A stretch of 64,000 bases of DNA from Opitutaceae bacterium (lineage in GTDB: Bacteria; Verrucomicrobiota; Verrucomicrobiia; Opitutales; Opitutaceae). The stretch is taken from NCBI GenBank assembly GCA_015075305.1, contig JABTUS010000002.1, positions 62,001-126,000 of the forward strand, written 5' to 3'. The position numbers were made by a program, and so were the translations under genes. The stretch's first letter is position 1. Each line of letters begins with the position of its first letter. The notes below the pieces were generated by a model, which was not told the DNA's origin, searched no databases, and saw only the letters and a program-made list of their open reading frames with translations. Of this stretch, positions 36,763 to 46,244 are shown piece after piece.

Positions 36763-39174
36763 ATGTCCGAACCATCCGTCACCGCGCCCCTCGCACCTCC
36801 TTCCACCTCCAAGGCTCCCAATCCGGAGCATGTTCTGCGTGTGTCCCAGGAGCTCGGCATCAAGGTGTTCCAGGTTGCCGCAACCGCACAGCTCTTTTCC
36901 GAGGGAGCCACCGTGCCGTTCATCGCCCGCTACCGCAAGGAGGCGACAGGTGAACTGGACGAGGTGCAGGTTACCGCCGTGCGCGACCGGCTCGAACAAA
37001 TGGCGCAACTCGACGAACGCAGGGCGGCCATTCTTGCGTCGCTCAAGGAGCGCAACCTGCTCACCCCCGATCTGGAAAAAGCGATCGTTGCGGCCCAGAC
37101 GCTCACCGCGCTTGAGGACATTTATCTCCCCTTCCGACCGAAGAAGCGCACGCGGGCGACGATCGCGCGGGAGAAGGGGCTCGAACCTCTCGCGGATCTC
37201 ATACTGGCGCAGGATCCGGCGACGGATCCCATCGCCGCCGCACAGGCCTGCGTCGGGCGGGAGTACACTCCGGACGATGGGAAAAAAGTGGCGGCAACGA
37301 TAGGTTCCGTTGAGGAGGCGCTGTCCGGCGCGCGCGACATCATCGCAGAGCGGATGAGCGATGACAAGGATGCCCGCGCCCGCCTGCGCGCACGTTTTCA
37401 GACCGATGCAGTCATTTCGTCGAAGGTCGTCACGGGCAAGGAAGCCTCTCCCGAGGCGGCCAAGTTCAAGGACTATTTCGACTGGTCGGAGCCGCTCGCC
37501 AAAGCCCCGAGCCACCGTGTTCTCGCCATGCGCCGCGGAGAAAAGGAGCTCTTCCTCATGATGCGCATCGCGCTTCCCGACGAAACGGGCGCGCTTTCCG
37601 ACCTCGATGCGCTTTTTGTCAAGAGAGCGCCTGGAACAAATCCCGCGGCTGAGAAAACCTGCGCCGGCCAGGTGCGGCTCGCCATTGCGGACGCCTACAA
37701 GCGGCTGCTCGCACCCGCCTTGGAAACTGAAATGCGGCTCGACTCGAAAAAGCGCGCCGACGAGGCCGCAATCAAGGTCTTCACCGACAACCTTCGGGAA
37801 CTGCTGCTCGCCGCTCCGCTCGGACAAAAGACCGTCATGGCGATCGACCCAGGGTTTCGCACCGGCTGCAAGATCGTGATGCTCGACCGACAGGGAAAGC
37901 TGCTGCACAACGACGTTGTTTTTCCTGATCGGCACGCAGTCGAGGCCTCCGAAAAAATCAAGGGGTTCATCGAGTTCTTCAAGATCGAGGCCATCGCGAT
38001 CGGAAACGGCACCGCCGGGCGCGAAACCGAGGCGTTTGTCCGCGAGCTTGGCCTGCCAGCGTCGATTCCCGTCGTCATGGTGAACGAGTCGGGCGCATCG
38101 ATCTACTCGGCGAGCGAGGTGGCCCGCGAGGAGTTTCCAGATCATGATCTGACGGTGCGCGGATCCGTCTCCATCGGCCGCCGCCTGATGGATCCACTGG
38201 CGGAACTCGTGAAGCTCGATCCAAAGTCAATCGGCGTCGGACAGTACCAGCACGACGTCGATCAACCCGCGCTCAAGCGGTCGCTCGACGACACCGTCAT
38301 AAGCTGCGTGAACGGCGTGGGTGTCGAACTCAACACCGCGTCGAAGCAACTGCTGAGCTACGTGTCAGGCCTCAACGCCTCGGTCGCCTCAGCGATCGTC
38401 GCGCGGCGCAACGAGCATGGTCCGTTCAAGACGCGCGCAGAGCTGCGCGAGGTGCCGCGGCTCGGGCCGAAGGCCTACGAGCAGGCCGCCGGATTTCTGC
38501 GCATTCGCGACGCATCCCATCCGCTCGACGCGAGCGGCGTGCATCCTGAACGTTATCCTCTTGTCGAAAAGATGGCCGCGGATCTCGGCTGCTCGGTGGC
38601 GGACCTGGTCCGCGATTCCAAGCTCCGCTCCAGAGTCAGGCTCGATGACTACGTCTCCGCCGACGTCGGCCTGCCGACGCTCAACGACATCATGGCGGAG
38701 CTGGCAAAGCCGGGTCGGGATCCACGTCAGAAATTCGAAGCCTTCGCCTTCGATTCCAGCGTGCACAAGCCCGAGGATCTCAAGCCAGGCATGCGACTGC
38801 CCGGCATCGTCACCAATGTCACGGCATTCGGCGCCTTCGTCGACATCGGCGTTCACCAGGACGGACTCGTGCACGTCAGCCAGCTGGCGGACACCTTTGT
38901 CAAGGATCCTGGCGCGGTCGTGAAGCCCCAGCAGAAGGTTTCCGTGACCGTGCTGGAGGTGGATCTGGCCCGCAACCGCATCGCGCTCTCGCTCAAGAGC
39001 AACCCGCAGATCGCGGGCCGCAGCGCATCAGCGGGATTCTCCCCGCGGTCAGGCACGGCGCCCAGCGCCGCAACCGGACCGCGCGGCAGGACCTCCGCGC
39101 CGGCACCGCGCCCCGATTCCAATGCGTCGCTTGCCGGCGACTGGTTCAGCGCCGCGTTGAACAAGAAACGCTGA
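36763..39174 (+). CDS. tex: RNA-binding transcription accessory protein Tex
   Basis: 803 residues, the normal length for Tex. N-terminal helical part ('FSEGATVPFIARYRKEATGE'), a YqgF-like domain ('TVMAIDPGFRTGCKIVMLD', 'AIAIGNGTAGRETE'), the 'DPKSIGVGQYQHDVDQ' block, helix-hairpin-helix repeats ('NAVA'-type: SVASAIVARRNE), and a C-terminal S1 domain ('GIVTNVTAFGAFVDIGVHQD'). The Pro/Ser/Ala-rich tail is low complexity. Binds nucleic acid and influences transcription; cytoplasmic. Single-gene unit. Confidence 0.96.
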   Translation: MSEPSVTAPLAPPSTSKAPNPEHVLRVSQELGIKVFQVAATAQLFSEGATVPFIARYRKEATGELDEVQVTAVRDRLEQMAQLDERRAAILASLKERNLLTPDLEKAIVAAQTLTALEDIYLPFRPKKRTRATIAREKGLEPLADLILAQDPATDPIAAAQACVGREYTPDDGKKVAATIGSVEEALSGARDIIAERMSDDKDARARLRARFQTDAVISSKVVTGKEASPEAAKFKDYFDWSEPLAKAPSHRVLAMRRGEKELFLMMRIALPDETGALSDLDALFVKRAPGTNPAAEKTCAGQVRLAIADAYKRLLAPALETEMRLDSKKRADEAAIKVFTDNLRELLLAAPLGQKTVMAIDPGFRTGCKIVMLDRQGKLLHNDVVFPDRHAVEASEKIKGFIEFFKIEAIAIGNGTAGRETEAFVRELGLPASIPVVMVNESGASIYSASEVAREEFPDHDLTVRGSVSIGRRLMDPLAELVKLDPKSIGVGQYQHDVDQPALKRSLDDTVISCVNGVGVELNTASKQLLSYVSGLNASVASAIVARRNEHGPFKTRAELREVPRLGPKAYEQAAGFLRIRDASHPLDASGVHPERYPLVEKMAADLGCSVADLVRDSKLRSRVRLDDYVSADVGLPTLNDIMAELAKPGRDPRQKFEAFAFDSSVHKPEDLKPGMRLPGIVTNVTAFGAFVDIGVHQDGLVHVSQLADTFVKDPGAVVKPQQKVSVTVLEVDLARNRIALSLKSNPQIAGRSASAGFSPRSGTAPSAATGPRGRTSAPAPRPDSNASLAGDWFSAALNKKR

Positions 39175-39279
39175 GAGGGCGCGACGGAGTGCTCCCCTTC
39201 ATGTGGCGAGGACTGGATCCCTCCGCATGCCGAGTATGCGCGTAAAACGCTTTCCCCGGCCGAAAATCCAGCGGCCCGG

Positions 39280-39666
39280 CTATCCCCAAGCCAGACACTT
39301 GAGTCCGGGCACGCGCTGAAACTCCCGCAGATTCGCAGTCAGTAGCGTCGCCGCACGGCTTCGCACCTGGCCTGCGATCAGTTGATCCAAGGGCCCGATC
39401 GGCCTGCCGGCGGACTCAAGGTGTGCGCGGATTTCCCCGTAGTGCCGGGCGGCTTCGTCGTCAAAGGGAACCACCTCGAAAAGCTCAAGAAACGCGGTGA
39501 GCGTCCTGCGATGCCTGTCGGGATCCTGCGACTTGCAAACTCCGGCCCACAGTTCTGCCACAACGATGGACGACAACCTGCATTGCGGGTACCCGGGCAG
39601 CCTTAGCCCTCGCACTTTTCCGCGCAGGAGATCGATGCAGACATTCGTGTCGAGGAAAGTGAGCAT
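39280..39666 (-). CDS. PIN-domain toxin, VapC-like
   Basis: 128 residues. PIN-domain acidic residues: Asp in 'FLDTNVCIDLL', Glu in 'VVAELWAGV', Asp in 'LDQLIAGQ' and a final 'LLTANLREFQRVPGL' in which the usual Asp/Asn is Asn. Predicted ribonuclease toxin. Starts 1 nt after the antitoxin stop; converges with tex. Confidence 0.87.
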   Translation of the reverse strand: MLTFLDTNVCIDLLRGKVRGLRLPGYPQCRLSSIVVAELWAGVCKSQDPDRHRRTLTAFLELFEVVPFDDEAARHYGEIRAHLESAGRPIGPLDQLIAGQVRSRAATLLTANLREFQRVPGLKCLAWG

Positions 39667-39667
39667 C

Positions 39668-39910
39668 CTACCAGGTCAAATCCCTCTGCTGTTCCGAGCG
39701 AGGCTGGTCCCTGCCAGGGAAATCCGCGCCCAATTTCGCCATGTATTTCGCGACATCCCGGAGCGAACGAAGCCGCCTCCCGCGCATGGGCCGCAGCACC
39801 ACCTCTTCGCCCCTTTTTTCCAAGAACACCTCGCCGCCCTCGAAGCGGAACTCCCTGGGCAGTCGCACCGCCTGGCTGCCTCCATGCCTGAAAAGCCTGG
39901 CTGTCTTCAT
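39668..39910 (-). CDS. VapB-like antitoxin
   Basis: 80 residues with an AbrB/SpoVT-type DNA-binding start ('[21 protein letters not shown]') and a charged C-terminus for toxin binding. The frame stays open upstream to 40051, but the fold begins at MKTARLF (39910). It is coupled to the PIN toxin. A TTGACA box at 39941-39946 (minus strand) could serve as -35; the transcript might then be nearly leaderless. Confidence 0.85.
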   Translation of the reverse strand: MKTARLFRHGGSQAVRLPREFRFEGGEVFLEKRGEEVVLRPMRGRRLRSLRDVAKYMAKLGADFPGRDQPRSEQQRDLTW

Positions 39911-39912
39911 AT

Positions 39913-39926
39913 CTACACCGATGTAG
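39913..39926. promoter_or_regulatory. Inverted repeat CTACA-CCGA-TGTAG at the VapB start
   Basis: Arms of 5 nt, spacer 4 nt, directly before the antitoxin ATG, with an overlapping GTAGCTAC palindrome (39923-39930). Likely binding site for VapB-type autoregulation. Confidence 0.5.
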
Positions 39927-39946
39927 CTACGTGTGACCGTTGTCAA

Positions 39947-40424
39947 TTGAAACGGCGTCCACGGCACGCCACCGATGCGCCCTTGTGCCGCTCCTTCAGG
40001 GCTCAAATTTGCGACCCGGCTCGAAACCCAGGTCGGTGCCATGGGCTGCAATATTGCGCGCCTTCAGCGCATACTCTTCCATCCATCCTACCCTTCCGTT
40101 GGAGGGGAATGCTTTGTCATGCCTTGGGTTCGCACGTTGCACCACACCGCCGGCTATTTCGCCAATCAATCCATCGGATCGCAACGCAACGCAGCGCCGT
40201 TTGGAATTCCGATCGCACTGCTCATCGATCCGGTCACGACGGAGCGTGCCCCTCCAATGGATGGAATGATCCGCGAAGCCAGAAATCCAAACTCCACCAT
40301 ACTCTCCCCCTCCCGTTCACATCCGTGCAGTCCGTGGTCAAACGGATCGAACGACGGCGGCACCGCCTCCCATCTTTTCCCTCGGCAGAAGCGTTTTCTT
40401 GCCGTTTCCTCGGGCGTCTTACCC
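39947..40424. other. Long non-coding gap before glgA
   Basis: About 480 bases with no convincing gene. It contains the 25-bp dispersed repeat at 40232-40256 and little else. A frame continuous with glgA runs through it but has no domain content, so it is not treated as coding. Confidence 0.5.
40232..40256. repeat. 25-bp dispersed intergenic repeat, copy 2
   Basis: Same 25 bases as 29338-29362 (GGTCACGACGGAGCGTGCCC and on). Both copies lie in non-coding DNA 11 kb apart. Confidence 0.75.
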
Positions 40425-41906
40425 ATGAAAATCCTCTTCGTAACTCCCGAGGTCGAACCGTTTGTCAAGGTGGGCGGCCTGGCCGACATGGTCGGCGCGC
40501 TGCCCAAGGACCTTGCGGCCGCGGGACATGACGTGCGCGTGGTCTGCCCGCTCTATGGATCGGTCAAACGCATCGGTTCATGGACCCCTCATGTGCAGCC
40601 GCTCGGCATCGACGTGGGGGATGCCGCGGTGTGGGCGCGCACCTGGGAAACTCATCTGCCGGGAACGACCGTGCCGGTCTATTTCCTGGAAAACGACCAC
40701 TACTACGGCCGCGGCGGCGTCTACGGCGACGCCGAGGGCGCCTACAGCGACAACGATCTTCGCTTCATCATTCTCGCCCGGGCCTCGCTCACGCTCTGCC
40801 TCCAGATGGACTGGATTCCGGATGTTGTCCATGCCCACGACTGGACCACGGGATTTGTGCCTGTGATGTTGAACACCGTGCTGCGGAATTCCGCGCTCAA
40901 GGACACCGCCTCCGTCTTCACGGTCCACAACCTCGAATATCAGGGGCACGCCCATCGCCGCGCCCTGAAGTTCTCCCATGTGCCCGAATCAGAATTTCAT
41001 CCCGAGAGCCTGGAGGCCCTCGGCGCGGTCAATCCCCTGAAGGCGGGGCTCTATCACGCCACAAAGATCACGACGGTAAGCCCCACCTACGCGCGGGAGA
41101 TCCGCACTCCGGAGGGCGGTTTCGGCCTGGATCCAGTGCTGCGTTTCCGCGGCGCGGACCTCATCGGCATCCTCAATGGAATCGATGATGTGAGCTGGAA
41201 TCCCGCCACGGACAAGGCGCTTCCGGCCAACTTCTCCATGGACTCCCTGGCGGGAAAGGCGGTCTGCAAGACCGCCCTTCAAACGAGACTCGAACTCGAC
41301 GCGGGTTCCCGGGCGCCGCTATACGGCGTGGTCGCGCGGCTCGCCTCGCAGAAGGGACTGGATCTGCTGGCGGACGCGCTTCCGAAGGTGATGTCGGAAA
41401 TGGATGTGCAGGTGGCGCTTCTGGGTTCAGGCGACAACGCGCTCGAGACGGCTTTCCGCACGCTCGCGCTGCGCTACCCAGGGCGGATCGGGGTACACAT
41501 CGGGTTCGACGGCTCGCTCGCGAGATTGATCCAGGCCGGAGCAGATTTCTTTGTCATGCCCAGTCGCGCCGAGCCGTGCGGACTCACCCAGATGTACGCC
41601 ATGCGTTACGGAGCGCCGCCGATCGTCCGCTCGACCGGGGGACTCATCGACACCGTGGAAAACTACAACGAGAAAACCGGCGCAGGCACCGGGTTCCGCT
41701 TCGATGCGGCGAATGCCAGCGCCCTCGCCAACACGATGGGCTGGGCCTGCTCAACCTACTACGACCGCCCCGCGCACTACGCGGCGCTTCAGCGCACCGG
41801 CATGAGCCGCGACTTCAGCTGGAAACAGTCCGCATCCCGCTACATCGATGTCTATCGCTGGGCCGTTCAGCAACGCACCGGACGTCCGCTTGATTCCATA
41901 CACTGA
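40425..41906 (+). CDS. glgA: Glycogen synthase GlgA
   Basis: 493 residues. Starts MKILFVTPEVEPFVKVGGLA with the ADP-glucose binding KVGGLAD at 15-21; later 'FTVHNLEYQGHA', 'TVSPTYAREI', 'GVVARLASQKGLDLL' and 'MPSRAEPCGLTQMYAMRYG' follow the GT5 pattern. Transfers glucose from ADP-glucose to alpha-1,4-glucan. The start was fixed at 40425, because upstream in-frame ATGs add an unrelated 150-residue tail. Confidence 0.96.
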   Translation: MKILFVTPEVEPFVKVGGLADMVGALPKDLAAAGHDVRVVCPLYGSVKRIGSWTPHVQPLGIDVGDAAVWARTWETHLPGTTVPVYFLENDHYYGRGGVYGDAEGAYSDNDLRFIILARASLTLCLQMDWIPDVVHAHDWTTGFVPVMLNTVLRNSALKDTASVFTVHNLEYQGHAHRRALKFSHVPESEFHPESLEALGAVNPLKAGLYHATKITTVSPTYAREIRTPEGGFGLDPVLRFRGADLIGILNGIDDVSWNPATDKALPANFSMDSLAGKAVCKTALQTRLELDAGSRAPLYGVVARLASQKGLDLLADALPKVMSEMDVQVALLGSGDNALETAFRTLALRYPGRIGVHIGFDGSLARLIQAGADFFVMPSRAEPCGLTQMYAMRYGAPPIVRSTGGLIDTVENYNEKTGAGTGFRFDAANASALANTMGWACSTYYDRPAHYAALQRTGMSRDFSWKQSASRYIDVYRWAVQQRTGRPLDSIH

Positions 41907-41927
41907 TTCCATCCACTGTTTCCGACC

Positions 41928-42443
41928 ATGCCGGCCAGACCCCCCAAGCCCAATCCACCGATCCATCCGGGTGTCCGCATTGGACACATCCATCTCAAGG
42001 TGGCCGACCTCGAGCGTTCCATTGCCTTCTACTCCGGTGTGCTCGGTTTTCAATTGGTGCAGCGCTTCAACAAGCAGGCCGCCTTTCTTTCAATCGGAGG
42101 CTACCATCACTTCATCGGCCTCAACACCTGGGAGAGCAAGGGCGGCGTCACTCCTCCGCCAGGCACGACAGGGCTGTTTCACGCAGCCATCCTCTATCCC
42201 ACCCGCCCGGCCCTGGCGGACGCCCTGCGCCGTCTCAACAAGGCAAGAATTGAACTCGACGGGGCATCGGACCACGGCGTGAGCGAATCCCTCTACCTCC
42301 GCGATCCGGACGGCAATGGGCTCGAGCTGACCTGGGACAAGCCGCTCGACAAATGGCCGAGGAATTCCGAGGGGGAAATCGTCATGACGACCGTGTGCAT
42401 TGATCTGGACAGCCTGCTGGCCGAGCCGCCCGTCGTGCTCTGA
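41928..42443 (+). CDS. VOC-family (glyoxalase/dioxygenase-fold) protein
   Basis: 171 residues. Two beta-alpha-beta modules: 'HIHLKVADLERSIAFYSGVL' at the start and 'SLYLRDPDGNGLELTWDK' near the end. His and Glu are in family metal positions. Could be a glyoxalase-like or extradiol dioxygenase-like enzyme; substrate not predictable. Follows glgA by 21 nt, possibly co-transcribed. Confidence 0.83.
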   Translation: MPARPPKPNPPIHPGVRIGHIHLKVADLERSIAFYSGVLGFQLVQRFNKQAAFLSIGGYHHFIGLNTWESKGGVTPPPGTTGLFHAAILYPTRPALADALRRLNKARIELDGASDHGVSESLYLRDPDGNGLELTWDKPLDKWPRNSEGEIVMTTVCIDLDSLLAEPPVVL

Positions 42444-42506
42444 AACGACGCTGGCGACCCCGACCTTTTGCAGCCGGCCAACCGGCATCCCCCGTTCCCG
42501 CTTTAA

Positions 42507-43109
42507 TCAAAACCCAACCGACGGCTTCGTGCCAATCTTCGTGATCTGTTTCTCGTCCTCCCAGACGGCAAGGCCGTCCTTCACCGTGGTGAGCGACATC
42601 TGGAAGGTGTAGGTGACCTGGCGGGTCCGCCCCGCGCGCGCTCGATCCTCGAGCAGTTTTCCCGAAAGCGTGTAATACGGCAGCGTCGTGGTTTTCTTCT
42701 GGCCGCCAAGCATCGCCTGCATTTCCGCCGCTTCCTTCGCGAGCGGATCCTCCGCCTTGCCACCCAGTCCGAGCGTTGTCGTCGTGATGGTCTTGCCCGA
42801 GCGGTTCAATTCAACGCGGATCTTCTTGGTGAGCGAGTCCGTGTCGATCTGCTGCATGGTGTTGTTCACGATCCGCGAGACGGCCAGGATCGCCGGCTGC
42901 TCCGGAGCGCGTTCGAGCACGCCGCTGGCCAGGAGCGATGCGACGAGCTCATCGGCCGCGCGATTCCAGTCCTGTATGTCGATCTGATCGAGCGAAACGA
43001 CGGTGCCGGTGCCTTTGGAGTCGGTGTAGGCGGCGGGTGTTTCGCAGCCGCCAAGAAACAACGCGGCGGGCATTGCGACCGCGGAGAAAACGAGGATTCG
43101 AGCATTCAT
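42507..43109 (-). CDS. lpoB: LpoB-like penicillin-binding-protein activator lipoprotein
   Basis: 200 residues. Lipobox LGGC with Cys22. Body contains 'DIQDWNRAADELVASLLASG', 'VSRIVNNTMQQIDTDSL', 'YTFQMSLTTVKDGLAVWEDEKQITKIG', typical of LpoB (PF13036). In E. coli LpoB spans from the outer membrane to activate PBP1b. The start at MNARILV fits the lipobox. Last of a five-gene minus operon; in E. coli ycfL and lpoB are also adjacent. Confidence 0.87.
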   Translation of the reverse strand: MNARILVFSAVAMPAALFLGGCETPAAYTDSKGTGTVVSLDQIDIQDWNRAADELVASLLASGVLERAPEQPAILAVSRIVNNTMQQIDTDSLTKKIRVELNRSGKTITTTTLGLGGKAEDPLAKEAAEMQAMLGGQKKTTTLPYYTLSGKLLEDRARAGRTRQVTYTFQMSLTTVKDGLAVWEDEKQITKIGTKPSVGF

Positions 43110-43156
43110 GGGCGATGGGTGTGTTGTTGAAGGAAAATGGAACCAGTCAGGGGCGG

Positions 43157-43573
43157 TCACCGCGCCTCCGCCAGCTTCAGGGTGAAATCGACGGCCTGCG
43201 GCGAGGTGGCCACCGCGGAAATCGTCTTGGTTTCGCGTCCGCCAAACTGCAGCGGCTTCCACATTTCACCAAGTCCGCCCGTCGCCATGCCGTCCTTGTT
43301 CACCCACTCGAACTTGTAGCTGATCGTGCGCGGATTGTTCTTCGCATTCTCGAGCGTCACCTGGATCTTCTTCAGGTTGCCCGAGACGACGGCCTCATTG
43401 ACACCAACGATGCGGATCATCCTGCCGAGGGAGGCATCCGTGATGATGCGCTTGTCGCCCACCATTTCGGGAGTCGCCTGCGACTCCGAGCGGGAGACCG
43501 TGTTCACATTGCTGGTTGAGCATCCGGCGATCAGGCCGGCCGCGGCGAGCAGGGAGAGGATTGGAATTTTCAT
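43157..43573 (-). CDS. ycfL: YcfL-like (DUF1425) lipoprotein
   Basis: 138 residues. Lipobox IAGC with Cys18. 'ATPEMVGDKRIITDASLGRMIRI' and 'YKFEWVNKDGMATGG' match the YcfL/DUF1425 pattern of a small beta-rich periplasmic domain. Lies 47 nt before lpoB. Function unknown in any organism, but synteny with lpoB suggests a part in cell-wall synthesis control. Confidence 0.83.
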   Translation of the reverse strand: MKIPILSLLAAAGLIAGCSTSNVNTVSRSESQATPEMVGDKRIITDASLGRMIRIVGVNEAVVSGNLKKIQVTLENAKNNPRTISYKFEWVNKDGMATGGLGEMWKPLQFGGRETKTISAVATSPQAVDFTLKLAEAR

Positions 43574-43597
43574 GTCGGAAAACGAAGGGATTGCCTG

Positions 43598-45211
43598 TCA
43601 GTTTGTCAGCGCAAACTGCGACACCAGGACGGGTGAATTTGTGTCGTTCATTTTCACATACACGACATTCACGCCGCCAGGAAGTATGTCGACGGTCCGG
43701 GTCTCCGAGCCGGCTGAAATTGTGAGCCTGCGATCCGCCGGAGTGGCCACGCGCAGGTATTGGAATTCCCGGGGAAGGCTGCGCCAGGTGCGGGTGTCCG
43801 CGATGTTGCTCGTGGTGCCCCAGGCGACCGTGGCCGCCTTGGCCAGAAGCTGACCCGTGATCCCCCACTTGTCCTTTGCCTGCTTCTGAACAACACCGTC
43901 GACCGCCGCCTTCGCCGCGGTCGTGAGAATGGTCTTCGTGATGATCGCAGGCCACTCGTTCTTGAAATCGCGGGCGACGACTGAATCCATGCTGCACACC
44001 ACCGCCGTCGCATGGGCGGAGCCGCCCGCCACCACGGAGAGGCTGCCCACGGAGCCGTCCTGGAAGTGGAGCTTCGGAAACGCGGCGCCAACGTACGAAA
44101 CCTTGCCGGTGAGTGGAAAGACGGGCAGATCGATGCGCTTGCTTTCACGATAGGGGGCGCTGCCCGCTTCGAAGATGACATAGGTCACGCCGGACGGCAG
44201 GCGCCCGTTGGCGGCGGCCTCGGCCATCTTCCAATCAGCCCGCGCATACGAATTCTCGGGCACCATGCCGGCGACGCGTTCAAAGGACTTTCTGGCGCGT
44301 TCCAGATCCGAGCCGCTCTCGCCTTTCGTGATGAAGAAAAGACCGTCGAGAAAAACGACGAAGGGATTGACGTAGTCGCCGTAGGGCTTGATGCGCGCGT
44401 CGAGCTCCGCCTCCACCTCGGCAAACGCCGGGCCGCTCGTCGAATCGCTGCGGGCCTTCTCCACGTCGTAACTCTGATTGTTCTCGGTCGCCCCTTCGCG
44501 CGCACGGCGGGCCTCCTCGGTGGCCTCCTCAATGCGGCGGGCGTTTTCGGCAACCGCATCCCGCTGACGCTGGAGCGCGCGGTTCAGTTCAACCCGCGCC
44601 GCGTCGAAGTCGCCAAGCTGCATGTAGTCGAGCGCCTTGTAGGCATTCATCATCACCCGATCATAGGCGCGCCCGACGTAGGGGGTGTTGGCCTGGGTGG
44701 TGAACATCGCCACCGTGCTGGATCCAAGCTTCACCTTCGCCTGCTCCTCGAACTCGCTGACCCTTTCATCCGCAGCGTTGAAGGCATCGAGGCTCCTGCG
44801 CAGGTAAATCGTGTTCGACGCCGGAGGTGTCGAGCCCGCAGCCTGCTTCTCCGCGATGTTTGTCGCGGTCTGCTGCACGGCCGCGGCCGAGCCTGCTTCC
44901 GCCGGCGCCGCGCCTGCATCCGGCGCGGAGATTCCCGCGAGCGCGGCCTGCCGCAGAATGGAGCCCTGCTCGAGGCGATAGAGAACCGCGTCATTGCCGG
45001 TCTTGTGCTTCTCGGCATCCAGGTCCGCCAGCATCACCGCGCGCTCAATGGAACCCGAGCGAAGCGCACTGTCCCGCCCCGCAGTCTGGGCCGTATAGGT
45101 CTGGCAACCCGAGACTATCAGGAAGCCCCCCGTCGCCAGAATGGAAGGAAGGCGATGGCTCACCTTGTTGAAGAATCGGGATGTCTTGGCTGGGTGGGTC
45201 GACATGGACAA
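43598..45211 (-). CDS. COG3014-type lipoprotein
   Basis: 537 residues. Lipobox IVSGC with Cys36 after a long N-terminal region. The body is helical (TPR-like, 'SIERAVMLADLDAEKHKTGNDAVLYRLEQGS', read in two pieces) followed by a beta part near the C-terminus with 'SAPYRESKRIDLPVFPL'. COG3014 proteins commonly sit beside YcfL and LpoB. 24 nt before ycfL. Biochemical role not known. Confidence 0.7.
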   Translation of the reverse strand: MSMSTHPAKTSRFFNKVSHRLPSILATGGFLIVSGCQTYTAQTAGRDSALRSGSIERAVMLADLDAEKHKTGNDAVLYRLEQGSILRQAALAGISAPDAGAAPAEAGSAAAVQQTATNIAEKQAAGSTPPASNTIYLRRSLDAFNAADERVSEFEEQAKVKLGSSTVAMFTTQANTPYVGRAYDRVMMNAYKALDYMQLGDFDAARVELNRALQRQRDAVAENARRIEEATEEARRAREGATENNQSYDVEKARSDSTSGPAFAEVEAELDARIKPYGDYVNPFVVFLDGLFFITKGESGSDLERARKSFERVAGMVPENSYARADWKMAEAAANGRLPSGVTYVIFEAGSAPYRESKRIDLPVFPLTGKVSYVGAAFPKLHFQDGSVGSLSVVAGGSAHATAVVCSMDSVVARDFKNEWPAIITKTILTTAAKAAVDGVVQKQAKDKWGITGQLLAKAATVAWGTTSNIADTRTWRSLPREFQYLRVATPADRRLTISAGSETRTVDILPGGVNVVYVKMNDTNSPVLVSQFALTN

Positions 45212-45274
45212 ATGGGAAGGCCCGCCGCAGCGGGCTGAAGTCGCCGATGAACGAGCGGGAATGCGCCGGTTGAA

Positions 45275-46177
45275 CTAGGGTGCGGCTACACGACGAACAA
45301 CGGCTCCGCGGTCGATGCCGGTGTCCTCCATCACGCTGGCCTGCGATGTCTTCGCGGTCACCCGGGTGACGCGCACCTTGCCGACCGAAAGTTCCTCGCG
45401 TCCAAGGCTGGCTCCGGTGTCGGGATCCTTCATTTCCTCGCCAAGGGCAAAGACCTCCCACAACTGCCCTGCGGCGATGCCCGAGCCTTCACCGCGGCTG
45501 ATCGTCACGGTCTTGTCGGTCTTGGCGATGATGCGCGCGGGATAGATCACATCCGCGACATGCTGCGCCGTTTTTTCCGCGAGTTCCTTGGTCAGTTCCC
45601 TCAGCAGCGCGTCGCGCGTGTCGCCCGTCGTCGCTCCGCGCTGCTCCTCGGGCGCAACGCGCGACACGTCGATGTTCGCCGTCTCGACGACGGCGTTGGT
45701 CTTCGCATCGTAGATTGTGGAGATCGCCGCGAAACGGATCGTGCGCGAGGTCACCGTGGTGCCGAGTGCCGCGAAGGTTTTCGTCTCCATCATGTCCTGG
45801 AAGTCGTCCACCGTGACGACCAGCAGGTAATCCGCATCGCCGAAACTGAACGCCCGGCCCGTGGCGCCGGCCTCCTCGGCGAGGGCGTCGCTGTCGGCGC
45901 GGCCGACAAGCTGGAATCGCCGTGACGTTTGAAAGGCCGAGAGCAACTGCGCATTCAGATTCTCCGTCATGCGCTGCATCTTGGATTTTCGCCCGGCGTC
46001 CGTGGCATCGGCAAGCACCGCCCTGCCAACCTTGACACTGCCGATGGCGAGTTTCTTGAGCCCGGCGGCGGCAGCGGCAGCGGCTGCAGGCGCCGACGCC
46101 TGCGCAAGGAGCGGGCTGGCAGCCGAGCCCATTCCCAACGCCAGCAATGCAACGGGAAAAAATGATGCGAGTTTCAT
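45275..46177 (-). CDS. CsgG-like exported protein
   Basis: 300 residues. Sec signal (MKLASFFPVALLALGMGSAAS, cut near LAQ), no lipobox Cys. 'LNAQLLSAFQTSRRFQLVGRADSDALAEEAG' (read in two parts) and 'YLLVVTVDDFQDM' follow the CsgG/HfaB fold, which forms outer-membrane secretion pores in some species. C-terminal part ('GEGSGIAAGQLWEVFALGEE') is an extra beta domain. Pore function is inferred. 63 nt before COG3014 gene. Confidence 0.72.
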   Translation of the reverse strand: MKLASFFPVALLALGMGSAASPLLAQASAPAAAAAAAAGLKKLAIGSVKVGRAVLADATDAGRKSKMQRMTENLNAQLLSAFQTSRRFQLVGRADSDALAEEAGATGRAFSFGDADYLLVVTVDDFQDMMETKTFAALGTTVTSRTIRFAAISTIYDAKTNAVVETANIDVSRVAPEEQRGATTGDTRDALLRELTKELAEKTAQHVADVIYPARIIAKTDKTVTISRGEGSGIAAGQLWEVFALGEEMKDPDTGASLGREELSVGKVRVTRVTAKTSQASVMEDTGIDRGAVVRRVAAP

Positions 46178-46244
46178 GGAGATCGGATCGAAGTGGTCTT
46201 GTTGGAATCCGGATGGTGAAGTCTTGCGGGTGTGTTGAACAGCT